In this document: positions 37,501 through 47,154 of the stretch, in pieces
How positions within the stretch are numbered: the first letter of the stretch is position 1
Layout: every line of letters begins with the position of its first letter
Assembly (NCBI GenBank): GCA_004352715.1
Contig: SCFE01000002.1
Coordinates: 812,673 to 876,672, forward strand
Source of the DNA: Hofstenia miamia
Lineage: Eukaryota > Xenacoelomorpha > Acoela
Length of the DNA stretch: 64,000 nt
Reading direction: 5' to 3'
The notes under the pieces: model-generated
The model's input: only the letters and a program-made list of their open reading frames with translations
What the model was told of the DNA's origin: nothing
Databases searched by the model: none
Position numbers and translations under genes: made by a program

Positions 37501-40500
37501 ATAAATGATTTTAAGTCAGAAACAAGACGTCGTGAAAGTCGGAAAAGAGTACAACAGCGTATAAATCATCTACTTTATATCTAATAGCCTGAACATTTGA
37601 CAAGAATATTGACGGTATAAAACATTTAGTATCATTATCTTTATTTAGTCAGTTTATATTCACTTGAGATCCGTCTTGAAACAATTCCAAGTTTTTAATT
37701 TGAAGTTTGCTGCGCTGCACACCGTTGTTAATTAACTCATATTGCTCTTTATTAACAGTTTCTCAATTTCCCTATCTTTGATACTAAGTTCGGATTTCAT
37801 GCTTTAGACACTAAACAGCGTTTTGCCCAAACCGAACCCAAATCAGTTACTAATGGACGACTTTTATTACCATTATCACGCAACTTTCCCAATCTATATT
37901 TATCTTGTATCGAATAATTACTTACTTTTAGGAAATCAAACATTTCTTCAATAACTTTTTATCATGATCCAAAATTTTGTTGACCCAACCAATTCAATCA
38001 TGCCAGTAACGATAACTCTTCTTTGATAGGAATTCTCTTCGATTTTTGCCTCATCTAGACAACTAGGTGTCGTCATTGTCTGCTTTGCAAATGTTTGAAT
38101 ATCGGTATCAAACTTGGCAAATTTGTTTTCCATATCTTTAACTAAAATATCCAATTTCATTGGGCTCTTGCCTGTAGAAAAGTTTATCTACCTGTATCTA
38201 TACATGTAGTAGTATACAAAATCAAAAAATGTTTTTCATATTGTGTAATAGCCTCAATGCATTGTACAGGAAAACCAGTACATTGTTTTGAGAAATGCAT
38301 CGTTTTATCACATTGAAAGCATATAAATTTATTCATTTTGTTATCAATTTCGCCATTGCGCGTATAACAATGAAAGTTGCTTACCATTTTAATAAGAGAG
38401 CAATTAAACAAACCGACTGTTCACCGCGGTGTCAACATATTGCTCTTATTGATCACTGATTTCGTAGTAGGATATTGGAATATCATTGTCATCTTGATCT
38501 TGAAATATAAGTTCAATTGCTTTAGCTGCGTTATACAAATGTGTAATACTAGTCATGATTTAGCAAATAAATCATTTGGCATCACATGAAAATAGGCGGG
38601 AAAGCAATACTAACCGACTTCGCTAGATGTACAGCAATTATTCTGCACTATTATGAAAAGAATATTGTAAATACAGTACTGGAAATATGTATTCGACCAC
38701 CTTACTATTTTGAATAAATAATGAACATTCTTTGGATAGTGTGCCTAAGAATATAACTAAGTGTTACTTTGATTGAGAAAGGAAATCTGTATGTCTAATA
38801 CCATAAAATATGTAGAATAACAATTGGCTATTAATTCTTAATCAAAATTATAAAACTTGTATTGAAAAAATTTTAACAAATGAACAAATCCGAAAAAAGT
38901 AAATTCAAAATAAGATACATTAATTAATAATTGATGCAATATAAGCACTTAGCAACAAATTCTCTCTTCTAATATTTCGTAGGATGTCCCTTTGAGCGAA
39001 TAACAGCTTCCAGGCGATCAGGGATTGAAGCAAAACGTCTTTCAATAAAGCTGTTGGGAATTACATAAAATTCTGTCTTTATTGCGGTCTACAGCTCGTT
39101 TTCAGTGTCAAGAGTCTGCTGCCCAATTCGATATTTGACCTCTTTCCACATATTTTCGATAATGTTAAGGTCTGGAGATTGGCTAGGTTAGTCTTTCTGC
39201 AACACCAAATCTAATTTAAAAATACCTATGACATTCTTGGCGTCAATTTCTTAGAAATATTTGTGACAAATCATCAGTGGCCGAATTCTTTTTTCCAGTA
39301 TTGTATTTTATTGTAATGGAATTCCATTGTATGTATATTATAAGTGTTATTAATATAAATATTTTTAGCACTTTGCATGCCAAAAAGAATAACTTTTTTG
39401 ATTTAACATAAAACGAGGTCAATTTAACCTCAATCATTATGAAAGTATATACACACAGGAGTGTTAAAAATTATTAAGTGCACTATTATTTTGTGACAAG
39501 TGCACTTATTTTTAAATATGATTCCTAAACTATTGTTCGCTGCCTAAACAACACTAGGATAGTGGGATTCGTTTTTCTTTTTTATATGTACAAGCCATAT
39601 TAAAGTGTTATTTTGGATTTGCGATTTAATGTAACTGCCACGAATTTAGCTTCAAATTTGGCTAAACTAAAGTAGTTCTTTAACAATAGGTTCCTGTGAA
39701 CCATAAGTTAACAAATTGAAAAAGTGCAAAATAAGTGTAGTTATTACAATTAATAATTGTACTATTAGTTTAGTCTAAAATACACTTATTGCACTTATTA
39801 TAGTGCACTTATTTTTGAGACATTTAATTTTTTAACACACTTGTATACACAGTGATTATTGTGAAACCAAAAATGTTAGTTTGTGGTTTTGAATAACACT
39901 AGAAACAAACAAAAGTCAGCAAACGCCAGGCTTTGTGTACAATTGCACAAGTGTGTAAAATCTGTGCAGCTGCACACTTGTGCAGATTTGTACAGGAGGT
40001 CGATAGAATGCACAATTGCACTCTTGTGCAGCTGATCAACATAAATTTGTGCCGCTGTTTCCAGCACATTACCAGTTTTCATCCCAAAGTAATACCTAGT
40101 GCCGGTAGAGCAAAATACTCTATTCACTTATGTAAGAGTCGCCCACTAGTATTTATTTTAGCCTAAATTTCTTAAAAATCGCCGATCTATTTGCAAATAT
40201 CGGTGGACTTAAGCCAGGCTCCCAGAAAAAATAGATCTTCCCTATCAGAGTCCATCATTGTACAACTTGGAGCAGATGACGGTAGAATGATGCTAAAGAC
40301 TGAAAAACCTTACTTCATAGGTTCTGCCAAGTCTTTCAAATTCAAATTTAAATATCGATACAGCTGATTCTGTTTTCTCTACTATACGCAATCAAATTAA
40401 CATTGATATTAGATATCTGACAATACTTTGTGATTTCAATAATTAACACATTGCGAAATGGAAGAAAATATCGCATCATACTAAAACAGGTTTTGTAATG

Positions 40501-40839
40501 CTCGCTATGATGCTGGTATCTAGTTCGCAAAGTATCTAATGTATACGATGAAGTAATAAGGAAAAATAGGTAGTTTTCCATCAGTCAAAACTTAGTTGCC
40601 AACCTATATTAAACAGTAATTAATAGGATTTGATGAATGGTGTGTAATTAAAAGCCTTGGAGGTCAACTTAAAGAAGACAAAGGTCCTGAAATTCAAAAG
40701 AGGTGGTTAGATTTCGAAGTTGGATATAGAAAACAGTTGCGTATATCTAAGAATCTACATGACCATTCAGTGGTCATTAATTGAACATCCCCCTTCGAGT
40801 AACGGTTCGGTTATTTCAATTACAACACCTAGGCAAATN

Positions 40840-40872
<33 letters not shown>

Positions 40873-43800
40873 TGTCCCAGATGTCTACGAATTTCATTTA
40901 ATTTCAAGAAGAGAATGCAGTTAGACGCCTGAGACGCCAATATTTCAAGATACGAAGCAGAAGTGACACAGTTCCATCGAAGAAATAAGGCGGTATAACA
41001 TATCGTCTGTTGAGACATACCCCAACCGTCAACCTTGAACTGTTTAAAGGTTTGGGTATGCGAATTTGAGGATTGTTATCATCCCAAACAGCACCAGTCA
41101 ACGAAGACGTTGACAGAATGTCACTAAAGTCCCAAACAGCACCAGTCAACGAAGACGTTGACAGAATGTCACTAAAGTCCCTTCCGAACTTTTCGGTCAT
41201 TAAGTCAACAAATTCCAAGCGCTTCTGAAAATCAGCTGGAAACAGTTCTTGAACGAATCGAGGGCGGTAAGGTTTCAAATGCAAATCGTTTCTCATTATT
41301 CTATGTACAGAGCTTTTGGAAATCTCGAATACTTCAGCAATCTCACGCACATAGCACATTCCAAAATCATACTTTGATTTAAGTTCTTCCACTGCTCCAG
41401 AAACAGTCAAGTCAAATACCACTTAATGAATGTCGCCCTGATTTGGAGAGGTTTTGAATTGTCGAAGAAGTTTTAAATTTCTTGACGAGATTTCAAATTC
41501 CGCCTTCAGTACAGGGAGGATGTCGTTTACTAGATTCCTTCTTATACGGACGCAGGGTAGCAGTTCAAGAGCAACCAGATGAGTGATACAGTCGAATAAT
41601 GCGAGCGCGTACAGAGTCATCCATCTTGTCAGAACCAGAGTGAATTACTTGCATCACTCAATTGGATAACTACAGAATCTATTGAAAAACAGTGATAACT
41701 TTGCCGCAATGTTAAAAAATAATTTATTTAAACAGCCGGGCATATATCAAACATCTCCCATGCCTGCTTTTCAAAATAAAACTTGATTCATGTAAATATC
41801 ATTATTAGTTTTCTTGTAAAATAGAAATTAAGGGGGGGGTTGAAGGAACACCCAAAATAACATTATAATGGAGAATTTAATCATGTTTAGAATAATTTAG
41901 TAAGAGTCCGGCCATATTTGATGCCCTTGTTGCTTGTTAGTACATGTTTTATTTTTGCGAAATTGGTCGCAGTTGTGCAATCCTGCACAAAATTTTATAT
42001 GCATTGCACATTTGTGCAGTTGCGTTTTTTCAATTGCACATTAACTCTGGCAAAAGCTAGCATTTGCTGATTATGAGTTAAGAAGATAGAGCTGTTTAAA
42101 ATTTTATATGAGATCAAAATAGCCTCACTTGTACGTTCTAGAGTAAATGTAACCTAGATTCATGTTTGCTGAATGAGTAGTCTTTAAGCATTTTTTAACT
42201 ATTTGTAGGTGTCGATGTCTAACGAATATAAAAAATAATGAACTTAAGAATTTTTTTCATTAGCTATTTATTTCACAATATTCTATATTAGGCAATGTTT
42301 TTATTGATTTTAAGTCATATATATATTTGAAATATATTTTCTCTTTTTCGTTTTACAGTAGTTGATTTTTATACATGTGCTTAAATATACTCGATTTAGA
42401 GACTGCGAATATCGAAAAAGTGAATTTTTCACTACTGTGGGATTTTGGACTTGGTTCTTAACACTTCATTCGTACTGTGTATCATATCCAGTTTTAATTG
42501 GTAAGGTCCTTAGTGTCTTACAGCGGTACTTGTCACCTATAATAATTACACAAAATATTACAGAAATTTTTTTAGAAAAATCTTAAAGTAAATTAAAAAT
42601 AACTGGTTTCGAGGAATTGCTTTGTATATGCAATTTTTGCCTAAAAACTGCTTCCACAGTTGCTTATGATCAATTAAGGTCTCGTAATTCCGGTATTAAA
42701 TTTGATCTTTCACTAATACACGCATATTTAGTATTTCATTCAGATTTGGCGAGTGGCATTAAACTGTTGCGATCTTGACATTTATCAAATTTAGCTGTCT
42801 TAAATTTTCCAAATATTTTGCACCTGAGTAAAATATGGTCTGCAGAATGGCTTTGCTACCAGATTTCACCTAAATAGGCGCTACAAAGGCTGAAAAATAT
42901 TCTTACCAACTTTAGCATGCCTAATGATTGTATGTCATAGGGTCGTAATGTTAATATAGTATGACCAATTTTTCAAAATCAGTGACGCAAATTGTCCATT
43001 TGACTTAGAGAATTTACGAGGGCAGCAATGTTGATGTTTTTCAATCAATATGGATTAATTGTTCTTCTTGTCATCAGGTCAATTAGTTTTAGTTTTTACT
43101 TAAGGAATAAATTCTTTTCTACCAGGTGCTGTTTAGTAAGCTGATAGTAAATTTAAATAAAAAATGACAATATTGTGTTATGTAAATTGCAAGAATTGAT
43201 GTTTTTAGTATTGAGTGATTGTGCATTCTAATATTTCTTATCTATCATGTTGGAACCAGTATCTTCTCTATTTTATTGAGATTTAGGAAGAACCATTTTA
43301 AATTGAAAACTGTTAATTGAAAGTGTTTTGCACATCACAGGTCTGTCAATAAGTATTAACATATTCAATACTTTAATTCCTAGGAAAAAGTTCGTTCTTT
43401 CTCAAACCAAATTTTAAAATCAAAGAAAACGCATGATGCAAAAGGTTGCTAGTCAATTGGATTTTGGCCACTGCTCTTCTTGTCTTTTTTAATTGGTTGA
43501 TATTGGTGTAAATTCACATTAATTTTTCCGAAATTTTTACAATTCATTTAAATTTTGGATTGGGTTTAGCTTGTGCTGCACCCGAACTGAAAATTTACTG
43601 GCCTATTTGCAAATTCGCTAAATTTCTATTAGAATTTGTAAGAACATGATATTTAACGCTAAAAATTTAAAACTCTGCTTTAGCCTGTCTTGTCCTGAGT
43701 CACGCATGTGCAGGAATCCTTCATGTTCAAATAGTCTTATCGCATTTTGCAATGGACATGTACGAGACTGATTGGGAAGATGACTTTTTGGATATGCAAT

Positions 43801-44885
43801 TGAAAACGTCGCTTGATGTTGATTGTCCTTGGTATATGGATTGGTTTCATGGTGGTTTGCAGTTTCAAACAGTGCATCATCTGTTTCCACGCGTGCCAAG
43901 ACATAAATTAGGTACATGATTTAAACGTGTAGCCTCAACCTTTCTGCATCAAATGGGGATCGTTTGAAGAATTGATCATAAATGTTTCTACTGCATAAGC
44001 AAATGCTTACACGTAAAAACATAAGCTTTAATAAACGCCGATATTATTACAATTTTTTGAAGAAACATTGTTATTTCCTAATATACAGACATCTAAACAT
44101 TTTATGGTTTAAAAAATATGCGATTTTGATTTATCAATAGTACTCAGGGGAATTTTGCCACTTATATTTTCATACGTGAGAGCTGCACATGGGCTGCGCG
44201 TAACTTGGTCGTTATGTAAAATTGTTTCATTACCACGCAGTAACGTACATAAGTCAACCCAGATGCAATGAATAGTATATTGATGTAACTTATTAACAAT
44301 GCGTTAAGAAATAGAATTTCCATTTATTTGGCTGTATCAAATATTAGTAAACATTTATAGTGTGTAGATGGTCAAAATGGATTTTCAATAATCATTTTTT
44401 AATTGAAGCAATCAATTGCAGCAGTGAAAGCTGCAATACAATAAAAGTATAAGTGGTTTTTTTCGAGGAAAGTGATGGAGATATTTTTTCCTTTGATTTT
44501 TTAGTAGAGCAAAACTAGAGAGTGTCCTTAAAGTCTGGACAGGAAAATTAACTATTTTTCAATGTAGGTGTGAAAATTATTCATATTTTTTAAACTTATA
44601 GTTCTCAGTGGTTTAACTTAAGCATTGCCAGTTTGTATAGTCGGCAACTGAGTACACTTCAAATATTCGATGTTGTATTGTGTAAATATTGTTTTAATTT
44701 TAGGTGCACTTCAACTGAAGACTCGTGAATGGTGTGCAAAAAATAACAAGCCATATTACTTGGCAACTTTTTTCGAAGCTAATAAACAAGTAGTGCAACG
44801 ACTTAAAGCTGTGGCACAAAAAGCGAAATTTAATGGTGAGGTTGATACGTCAATGATTTGGGATGCACTTGCTGCCCAAGGATAA
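22468..44885 (+). CDS. Cytochrome b5-fused front-end desaturase (sphingolipid delta-8 / fatty acyl delta-6 type), 8 exons
   Basis: Exons 22468-22585, 29615-29965, 30007-30255, 30660-30765, 31085-31112, 42362-42500, 43684-43911 and 44704-44885 join in phase to 466 residues, the usual length for front-end desaturases. These are ER membrane di-iron enzymes that insert a double bond between an existing position and the carboxyl or sphingoid head. An N-terminal cytochrome b5 domain (HPGG at 37-40, second haem His61) feeds electrons. The histidine boxes are HDAGH (158-162), HNVHH (195-199) and QTVHH (392-396), with Gln replacing the first His of the last box, a front-end hallmark. The contexts DPDIQHLPFLAV and DVDCPWYMDWFHGGLQF resemble sphingolipid delta-8 enzymes most, but substrate cannot be fixed from sequence. 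All introns are GT-AG. Introns 1 (7.0 kb) and 5 (11.2 kb) hold transposon remnants. The ATG at 22468 is the first in frame, but a 5' non-coding exon is possible. AATAAA follows at 45041. Confidence 0.9.
22586..26819 (+). other. Desaturase intron 1, 5' part; no gene
   Basis: Intronic AT-rich sequence. The only clear structure is a 53-bp tandem duplication at 24433-24538. A frame at 25536-25745 shows no family motif. Confidence 0.6.
24433..24538. repeat. 53-bp tandem duplication
   Basis: Two adjacent copies begin gaaccttttg and contain gataacccaaactgcttcg. They differ at two or three positions, so this is a real local duplication rather than an assembly overlap. Confidence 0.9.
26820..27759 (+). 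pseudogene. hAT-like transposase remnant in intron 1
   Basis: Frames in sequence read GCSGHMANSVAKDIA, SPKAQSLLHQVESF, YTSVEAITDQFPVVQKLLSL, then MNVESGFSNMKNTETRYQAS and a C-terminal coiled-coil (KNVDVDIEKAQKVLEELRAK). The GC-H-N-V block, a central target-like W/Y-S block and an ERGFS-like dimerisation motif follow the order of hAT transposases. Frameshifts and stops break the reading frame, and both ends are undefined. The element sits inside the desaturase's first intron in the same orientation. Confidence 0.65.
27628..28106. repeat. Duplicated block across a single N (probable assembly overlap)
   Basis: 27628-27759 recurs at about 27870-28001, and 27761-27866 recurs at about 28001-28106. 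A single N sits at 27760. The order X-N-Y-X'-Y' points to unmerged contig ends. The two coiled-coil-coding copies should be counted once. Confidence 0.8.
28154..28595. repeat. 218-bp duplication across six N (probable assembly overlap)
   Basis: 28154-28371 is repeated at 28378-28595 with NNNNNN between. Both begin aattgtgattacgttactcg and end aactacatttt. Confidence 0.9.
29615..29965 (+). CDS. Desaturase exon 2 (rest of b5 domain, first membrane segments)
   Basis: The acceptor is ccttttag|gt. It completes GG of HPGG, then gives the second haem ligand in FLQNHPDY, followed by two hydrophobic segments (FLCVLAILSVSVVCYVIGY and an IVGSVVLAAFL stretch). The donor is cctag|gtaaa, phase 1. Confidence 0.9.
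30007..30255 (+). CDS. Desaturase exon 3 (histidine boxes 1 and 2)
   Basis: The acceptor is tttaag|gt. It carries GHDAGHN and WWKDSHNVHH followed by CDPDIQHLPF, the two N-terminal metal-binding boxes. The donor is gacg|gtatt, phase 1. Confidence 0.92.
30660..30765 (+). CDS. Desaturase exon 4
   Basis: The acceptor is tatttag|gc. It encodes FARLMVSYQHILFYPLMAFA and the following membrane segment, a conserved front-end desaturase stretch. The donor is ttcaa|gtaag. Confidence 0.9.
31085..31112 (+). CDS. Desaturase micro-exon 5 (28 nt)
   Basis: It sits between tttttcag and gtagga and encodes K/LTLVSKYEK in the phase required by the neighbouring exons. Phase fit and good splice sites support it, although its short sequence carries no diagnostic motif. 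Confidence 0.7.
31139..32536. repeat. About 0.7-kb duplication across a single N, copies differing by 43 bp
   Basis: 31139-31815 and 31817-32536 match almost exactly around the N at 31816. The second copy has an extra internal duplication containing gtgtggttattgcgacctca (about 31942-31984) and a few substitutions. The copies span the left end of the hAT element at 32080, so the whole boundary, target site included, is repeated. Confidence 0.9.
32080..33290. mobile_element. hAT-type non-autonomous element, 1.21 kb, in intron 5
   Basis: The left terminus is CAGTGGCGTAGCGTGG and the right terminus GCGACGCCGCTG, imperfect inverted repeats. A perfect 8-bp target duplication, gtagtaaa, lies at 32072-32079 and 33291-33298. 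No transposase was recognised inside. A second left end at 31359, with the same flanking 8-mer, belongs to the assembly duplication. Confidence 0.88.
33400..34600 (-). pseudogene. piggyBac-like transposase pseudogene in intron 5
   Basis: Read on the minus strand in shifting frames: LWNLNYGRPIFSTI, DKFAAIREIFTLLQDSIIKL-type sequence, PITIDEQLHPS, RCPF, YMPKKPSKLGIKLWMTVD, then later SYIPKKNKK and NILDIAILNAYIHW. The TIDEQL, KPSK-GIK and C-terminal ALFYNMLDIAAINAY-like blocks are the signature order of piggyBac (DDE_Tnp_1_7) transposases. Several frameshifts and stops mean the copy is dead. TTAA target sites and termini were not located. It lies antisense to the desaturase gene. Confidence 0.75.
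35030..38411 (-). pseudogene. Decayed APE-type LINE (ORF1 and ORF2) in intron 5
   Basis: From 38411 downward on the minus strand, the order is a zinc/PHD-like ORF1 start (FICFQCDKTMHFSKQC), an ORF1 helical part (37948-38160), endonuclease pieces (MFQVSRNIPYCKFTAIFAN; FGEAKC), a linker (QQARKNYFTNRVDD), RT N-terminus (NSNKASGPDSLGYYIPNWIL), RT palm (VLMFDFKKAFDIISHPLL, RAGVPQGTCLDPWLF), the MDDTTAW catalytic motif and a C-terminal region to about 35030. This is a nearly full-length CR1/jockey-like LINE. Many frameshifts and stops show it is inactive. It lies antisense to the host gene. Confidence 0.85.
38673..39205 (-). pseudogene. Tc1-like transposase C-terminal fragment
   Basis: Minus-strand translation from 39205 to 38969 reads PSQSPDLNIIENMWKEVKYR, then ASIPDRLEAVIRSKGHPTKY and a stop. 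The SPDLN-IEN-W block contains the catalytic Glu of Tc1 (DD34E) transposases. Two stops (TAA, TAG) interrupt it. A sequence resembling a Tc1 terminus, with tatgtattcgaccacctt, lies at 38684-38701. No matching opposite end was found, so the element is 5'-truncated. Confidence 0.75.
40840..40870. repeat. (TA)n microsatellite next to an N
   Basis: A run of about 31 alternating bases directly after an N at 40839. Confidence 0.95.
40904..41622 (-). pseudogene. Mariner-like transposase pseudogene with a 48-bp in-frame duplication
   Basis: The minus-strand start MDDSVRARIIRLYHSSGCS is followed by frameshifts, then SKSSVHRIMRNDLHLKPYRP (helix-turn-helix and linker), FPADFQKRLEFVDLM, and after a deletion NPQIRIPKPL and YVIPPYFFDG. 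This is the order of mariner-family transposases with an N-terminal paired HTH. The FSDES-like region with the first catalytic Asp is missing. A 48-bp unit (41085-41132) is repeated in tandem and in frame, duplicating SDILSTSSLTGAVWDF. It lies antisense inside desaturase intron 5. Confidence 0.75.
42362..42500 (+). CDS. Desaturase exon 6
   Basis: The acceptor region reads ttttacagtag|ttg. Using the first AG would place a TAG stop at once, so the second AG must be used. The exon encodes YRKSEFFTTVGFWTWFLTLH and the next membrane segment. The donor is aattg|gtaag. Confidence 0.8.
43684..43911 (+). CDS. Desaturase exon 7 (third histidine box)
   Basis: The acceptor is ctttag|cc. It encodes SHACAGILHVQIVLSHFAMD, LDVDCPWYMDWFHGGLQF and QTVHHLFPRVPRH, the last being the front-end-type third box. 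The donor is ttag|gtaca. Confidence 0.92.
44704..44885 (+). CDS. Desaturase exon 8 (C-terminus)
   Basis: The acceptor is attttag|gt. It encodes the soluble C-terminal tail ending DALAAQG and a TAA stop. AATAAA at 45041-45046 is a plausible poly(A) signal. Confidence 0.9.
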
Positions 44886-46278
44886 AATAGTTTGCATCAA
44901 ATGCTTAAGCTATTTTCAAATTTTAATTGTAAATTTTATTTTAGACAAATATAACTGTTTTAGTTGTATCTTTGCAATATTTGTTTTTTTCGCGTACTTA
45001 TCAAATTTAGAAATAGTGAATTTTTTTCAACAAATTAGCAAATAAATGATTTTTAAAACTTTTAAAATACAGTTTACTTTATTTAGTTCTGAAACATTTG
45101 AAATGTGTGTTTCTCCTGCTTTAACCTTATTCGATCCGGGGTTTTTTGTTGCTCAAGCGTGGGGAGGCAGCACCCCTTCCCTTTATCTAACCCTGGATTG
45201 GATTATGATATTAAAATGAAACTTTTCACAAATGTTCGTCATGTCAGCACTATCGAATGCAAATGATCTGAAATTTGATGTCATCATTATTTTGATTATG
45301 TCCACAAACATCAAAATGTAGGGGTTGATATGCATTAAATACTTTGTTTTAGCAGTTCTAAACAGGAGCGTACGCAGATTTTAAATATTTTATTTTTTTA
45401 CCGACAATTTTTTGATTTATAAAGTCAAAATCACTTTTGACGGGGATGTTCCACCATGTCCCCCCTTGCGTACGCTACTGATTGGAAATAATGTGATTCA
45501 TTAGAATTCATTCTTAACTTATCAAATATAATTTTTTTGTTTATTTTACATAGTTTTTTCTATGATCGTTTTTGCAAAATTTCAAAGACGATGGCCCGGT
45601 TGAAAACTACCATACAAATTTTTTTTTAATTAGACTACCATACATAAAATGAAAATATTGTGTTATGGTCCCCAATAAAAGTTAGAAATGATAATGTAGT
45701 GTAGCGGCCATGTGAATAATTATTTAATTTGAATTATAAAAGTTTTGTTAGACTAATTGATTGATTTATTAGTAATTATTAAATTCATTAAATTGAACTG
45801 TTAATGAAATATTTCAATTTCAAGAATAGCTAGCTAACGGATTTGGTTTATTCTAATCTAATAGTTATCTGGTACCTTTCAGGTCCCAATATTGCAGGAT
45901 CAGTGACGGACAACCTGTGTATACAAAATCTGAATCTTCAAGTAAACTTCAACAGTGTTTACTTGAAAAATCGTGAAATTTTAAATATATTGTAAGGATT
46001 TCTTTTATAATTAGAATTTCGCAATGTCTTAAAATGAATGAAGGAAATTTTATTAAACAAAATTATAATTCCGTCGTTTTAAAATTGCAGATAGACAGTT
46101 GTTTGTAGAATGTAACCAAGATACAAAGATTTATGTGTGCATTAATATACTGCCTATTTGAAAACGTATTTTTAATACCTTACAGCCATTTGGAATTTTA
46201 TTTAATGAAGCAGGCCTTTAATCAAAATGCATTACATCCCTCAGGCCACGAATGACTAAGCCTAATGACTTCTAAATC
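44886..46278. other. Intergenic sequence after the desaturase gene
   Basis: It contains the poly(A) signal AATAAA at 45041 and a 118-bp palindromic element at 45363. No other gene or repeat was recognised. Confidence 0.5.
45363..45480. mobile_element. Short palindromic MITE, 118 bp
   Basis: It begins CAGGAGCGTACGCAGATT and ends CCTTGCGTACGCTACTG, imperfect inverted repeats about 15 bp long. The CAG start suggests hAT. The flanking 8-mers (gttctaaa, attggaaa) agree at only 5 of 8 positions, so the target duplication is not proven. Confidence 0.6.
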
Positions 46279-46902
46279 TTAGGATCGTCAATGTATAGAG
46301 AACTTAGAGCTAACCACCTCGTCGATAATAAAGCCACCGTCCACTCTTACTCAGGAGCAACAATTAAGGAACTCATACGCGTTATTAAAGAATATCAAAA
46401 AATTCTCATTACAATTGGTCGCAATGATTTAACGCAGAATAAATCGGGTTTTACAGAAAAGTATTGAAATTTAATTGAAGCTTTTAAGACTACTTTTAAA
46501 AACGCACAAGTATTTCTTGGAGAACTTGCACCTTTCGTGTTCAATCGCCACATCAACAGTAAAGCATTCGAACTGAACACCCTTCTGCACCAAAACGCCA
46601 AATCACTAGGATAGTGTTTTCCCGAACTCTTTTATTTTGAACGCCCTGTTGCACGCGACAACATTCACTTTTCTAAGGCTGGTTATGCAACTCTTGCAAA
46701 ACTAATTAAAGATTTCTTTGGTGCCCCTCGATCCGCACGAGCTTCGTTTCATAAAGCTCAAAGCGCAAACCGCTCCTTTTATGCACCGCCTAATTATCAC
46801 CACTTGCTAATTAATCAACCGCAACGAAAATCGCCGTCGTACGCTCACTTATTCTCAGAAATTGCCGCTTTACCGCCGCAGTTATCAGTAAGAGAAATTT
46901 AA
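46279..46902 (+). pseudogene. LINE ORF1 with SGNH/esterase-like domain
   Basis: The translation starts LGSSMYRELRANHLVDNKAT and continues VHSYSGATIKEL, ILITIGRNDLTQN, FLGELAPF, and RDNIHFSKAGYATLAKLIKD. These match SGNH-hydrolase blocks I (GDS-like GSS), III (G-ND) and V (D-IH). An esterase domain in ORF1 is known for CR1/L2-type LINEs. Two in-frame stops (after TEKY and after KSLG) break the frame. The LINE endonuclease follows about 250 bp downstream, supporting that it is ORF1 of that element. Confidence 0.8.
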
Positions 46903-46947
46903 TTTTATCTAATAATGCAAGAGAAATTTAATTTTATCTAATAATGC
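46893..46947. repeat. 28-bp tandem duplication
   Basis: agagaaatttaattttatct with the following aataatgc is present twice in direct succession, right at the end of the SGNH-containing ORF1. Confidence 0.9.
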
Positions 46948-47154
46948 ATATTAATTTACTATATAAAGTAATTGTAAAATCCAGGTTAAGAATACGTCTA
47001 CATCTCACTAAAAGGGAATTTCCTCTAATGCTAAGCTTTAAAAATGCTTCTTTTTGCCTTGATATTATTTTATCTTCTCTCTGCACAGGGAATAGAAAAA
47101 AACTCGGGTCCTAGCATTTTTTATGAAACATTTTTTCTCAAAAGTAAACACCAG

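Larger units (their letters stand above)
39917..42069. mobile_element. Inverted-repeat element with TGCACA-rich subterminal regions
   Basis: The left end cagcaaacgccaggctttg (39917) resembles the complement of the right end gcaaaagctagcatttgctg (to 42069). Inside each end lies a cluster of tgcaca/tgtgca motifs in both orientations (39935-40030 and 41973-42045), like subterminal transposase-binding arrays. A mariner-like pseudogene and a (TA)n tract lie between. No clear target duplication was seen, so the class is open; hAT is possible from the CAG start. Confidence 0.45.

Noticed and set aside
39462-39840. Repeated aagtgcactta motifs considered as a CRISPR-like or regulatory array
   Set aside because: Spacing is irregular, the copies are few and AT-rich, and the host is a eukaryote.
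40839-40870. (TA)n tract next to an N considered as a transposon target hotspot
   Set aside because: A plain microsatellite; nothing beyond the tract itself supports more.
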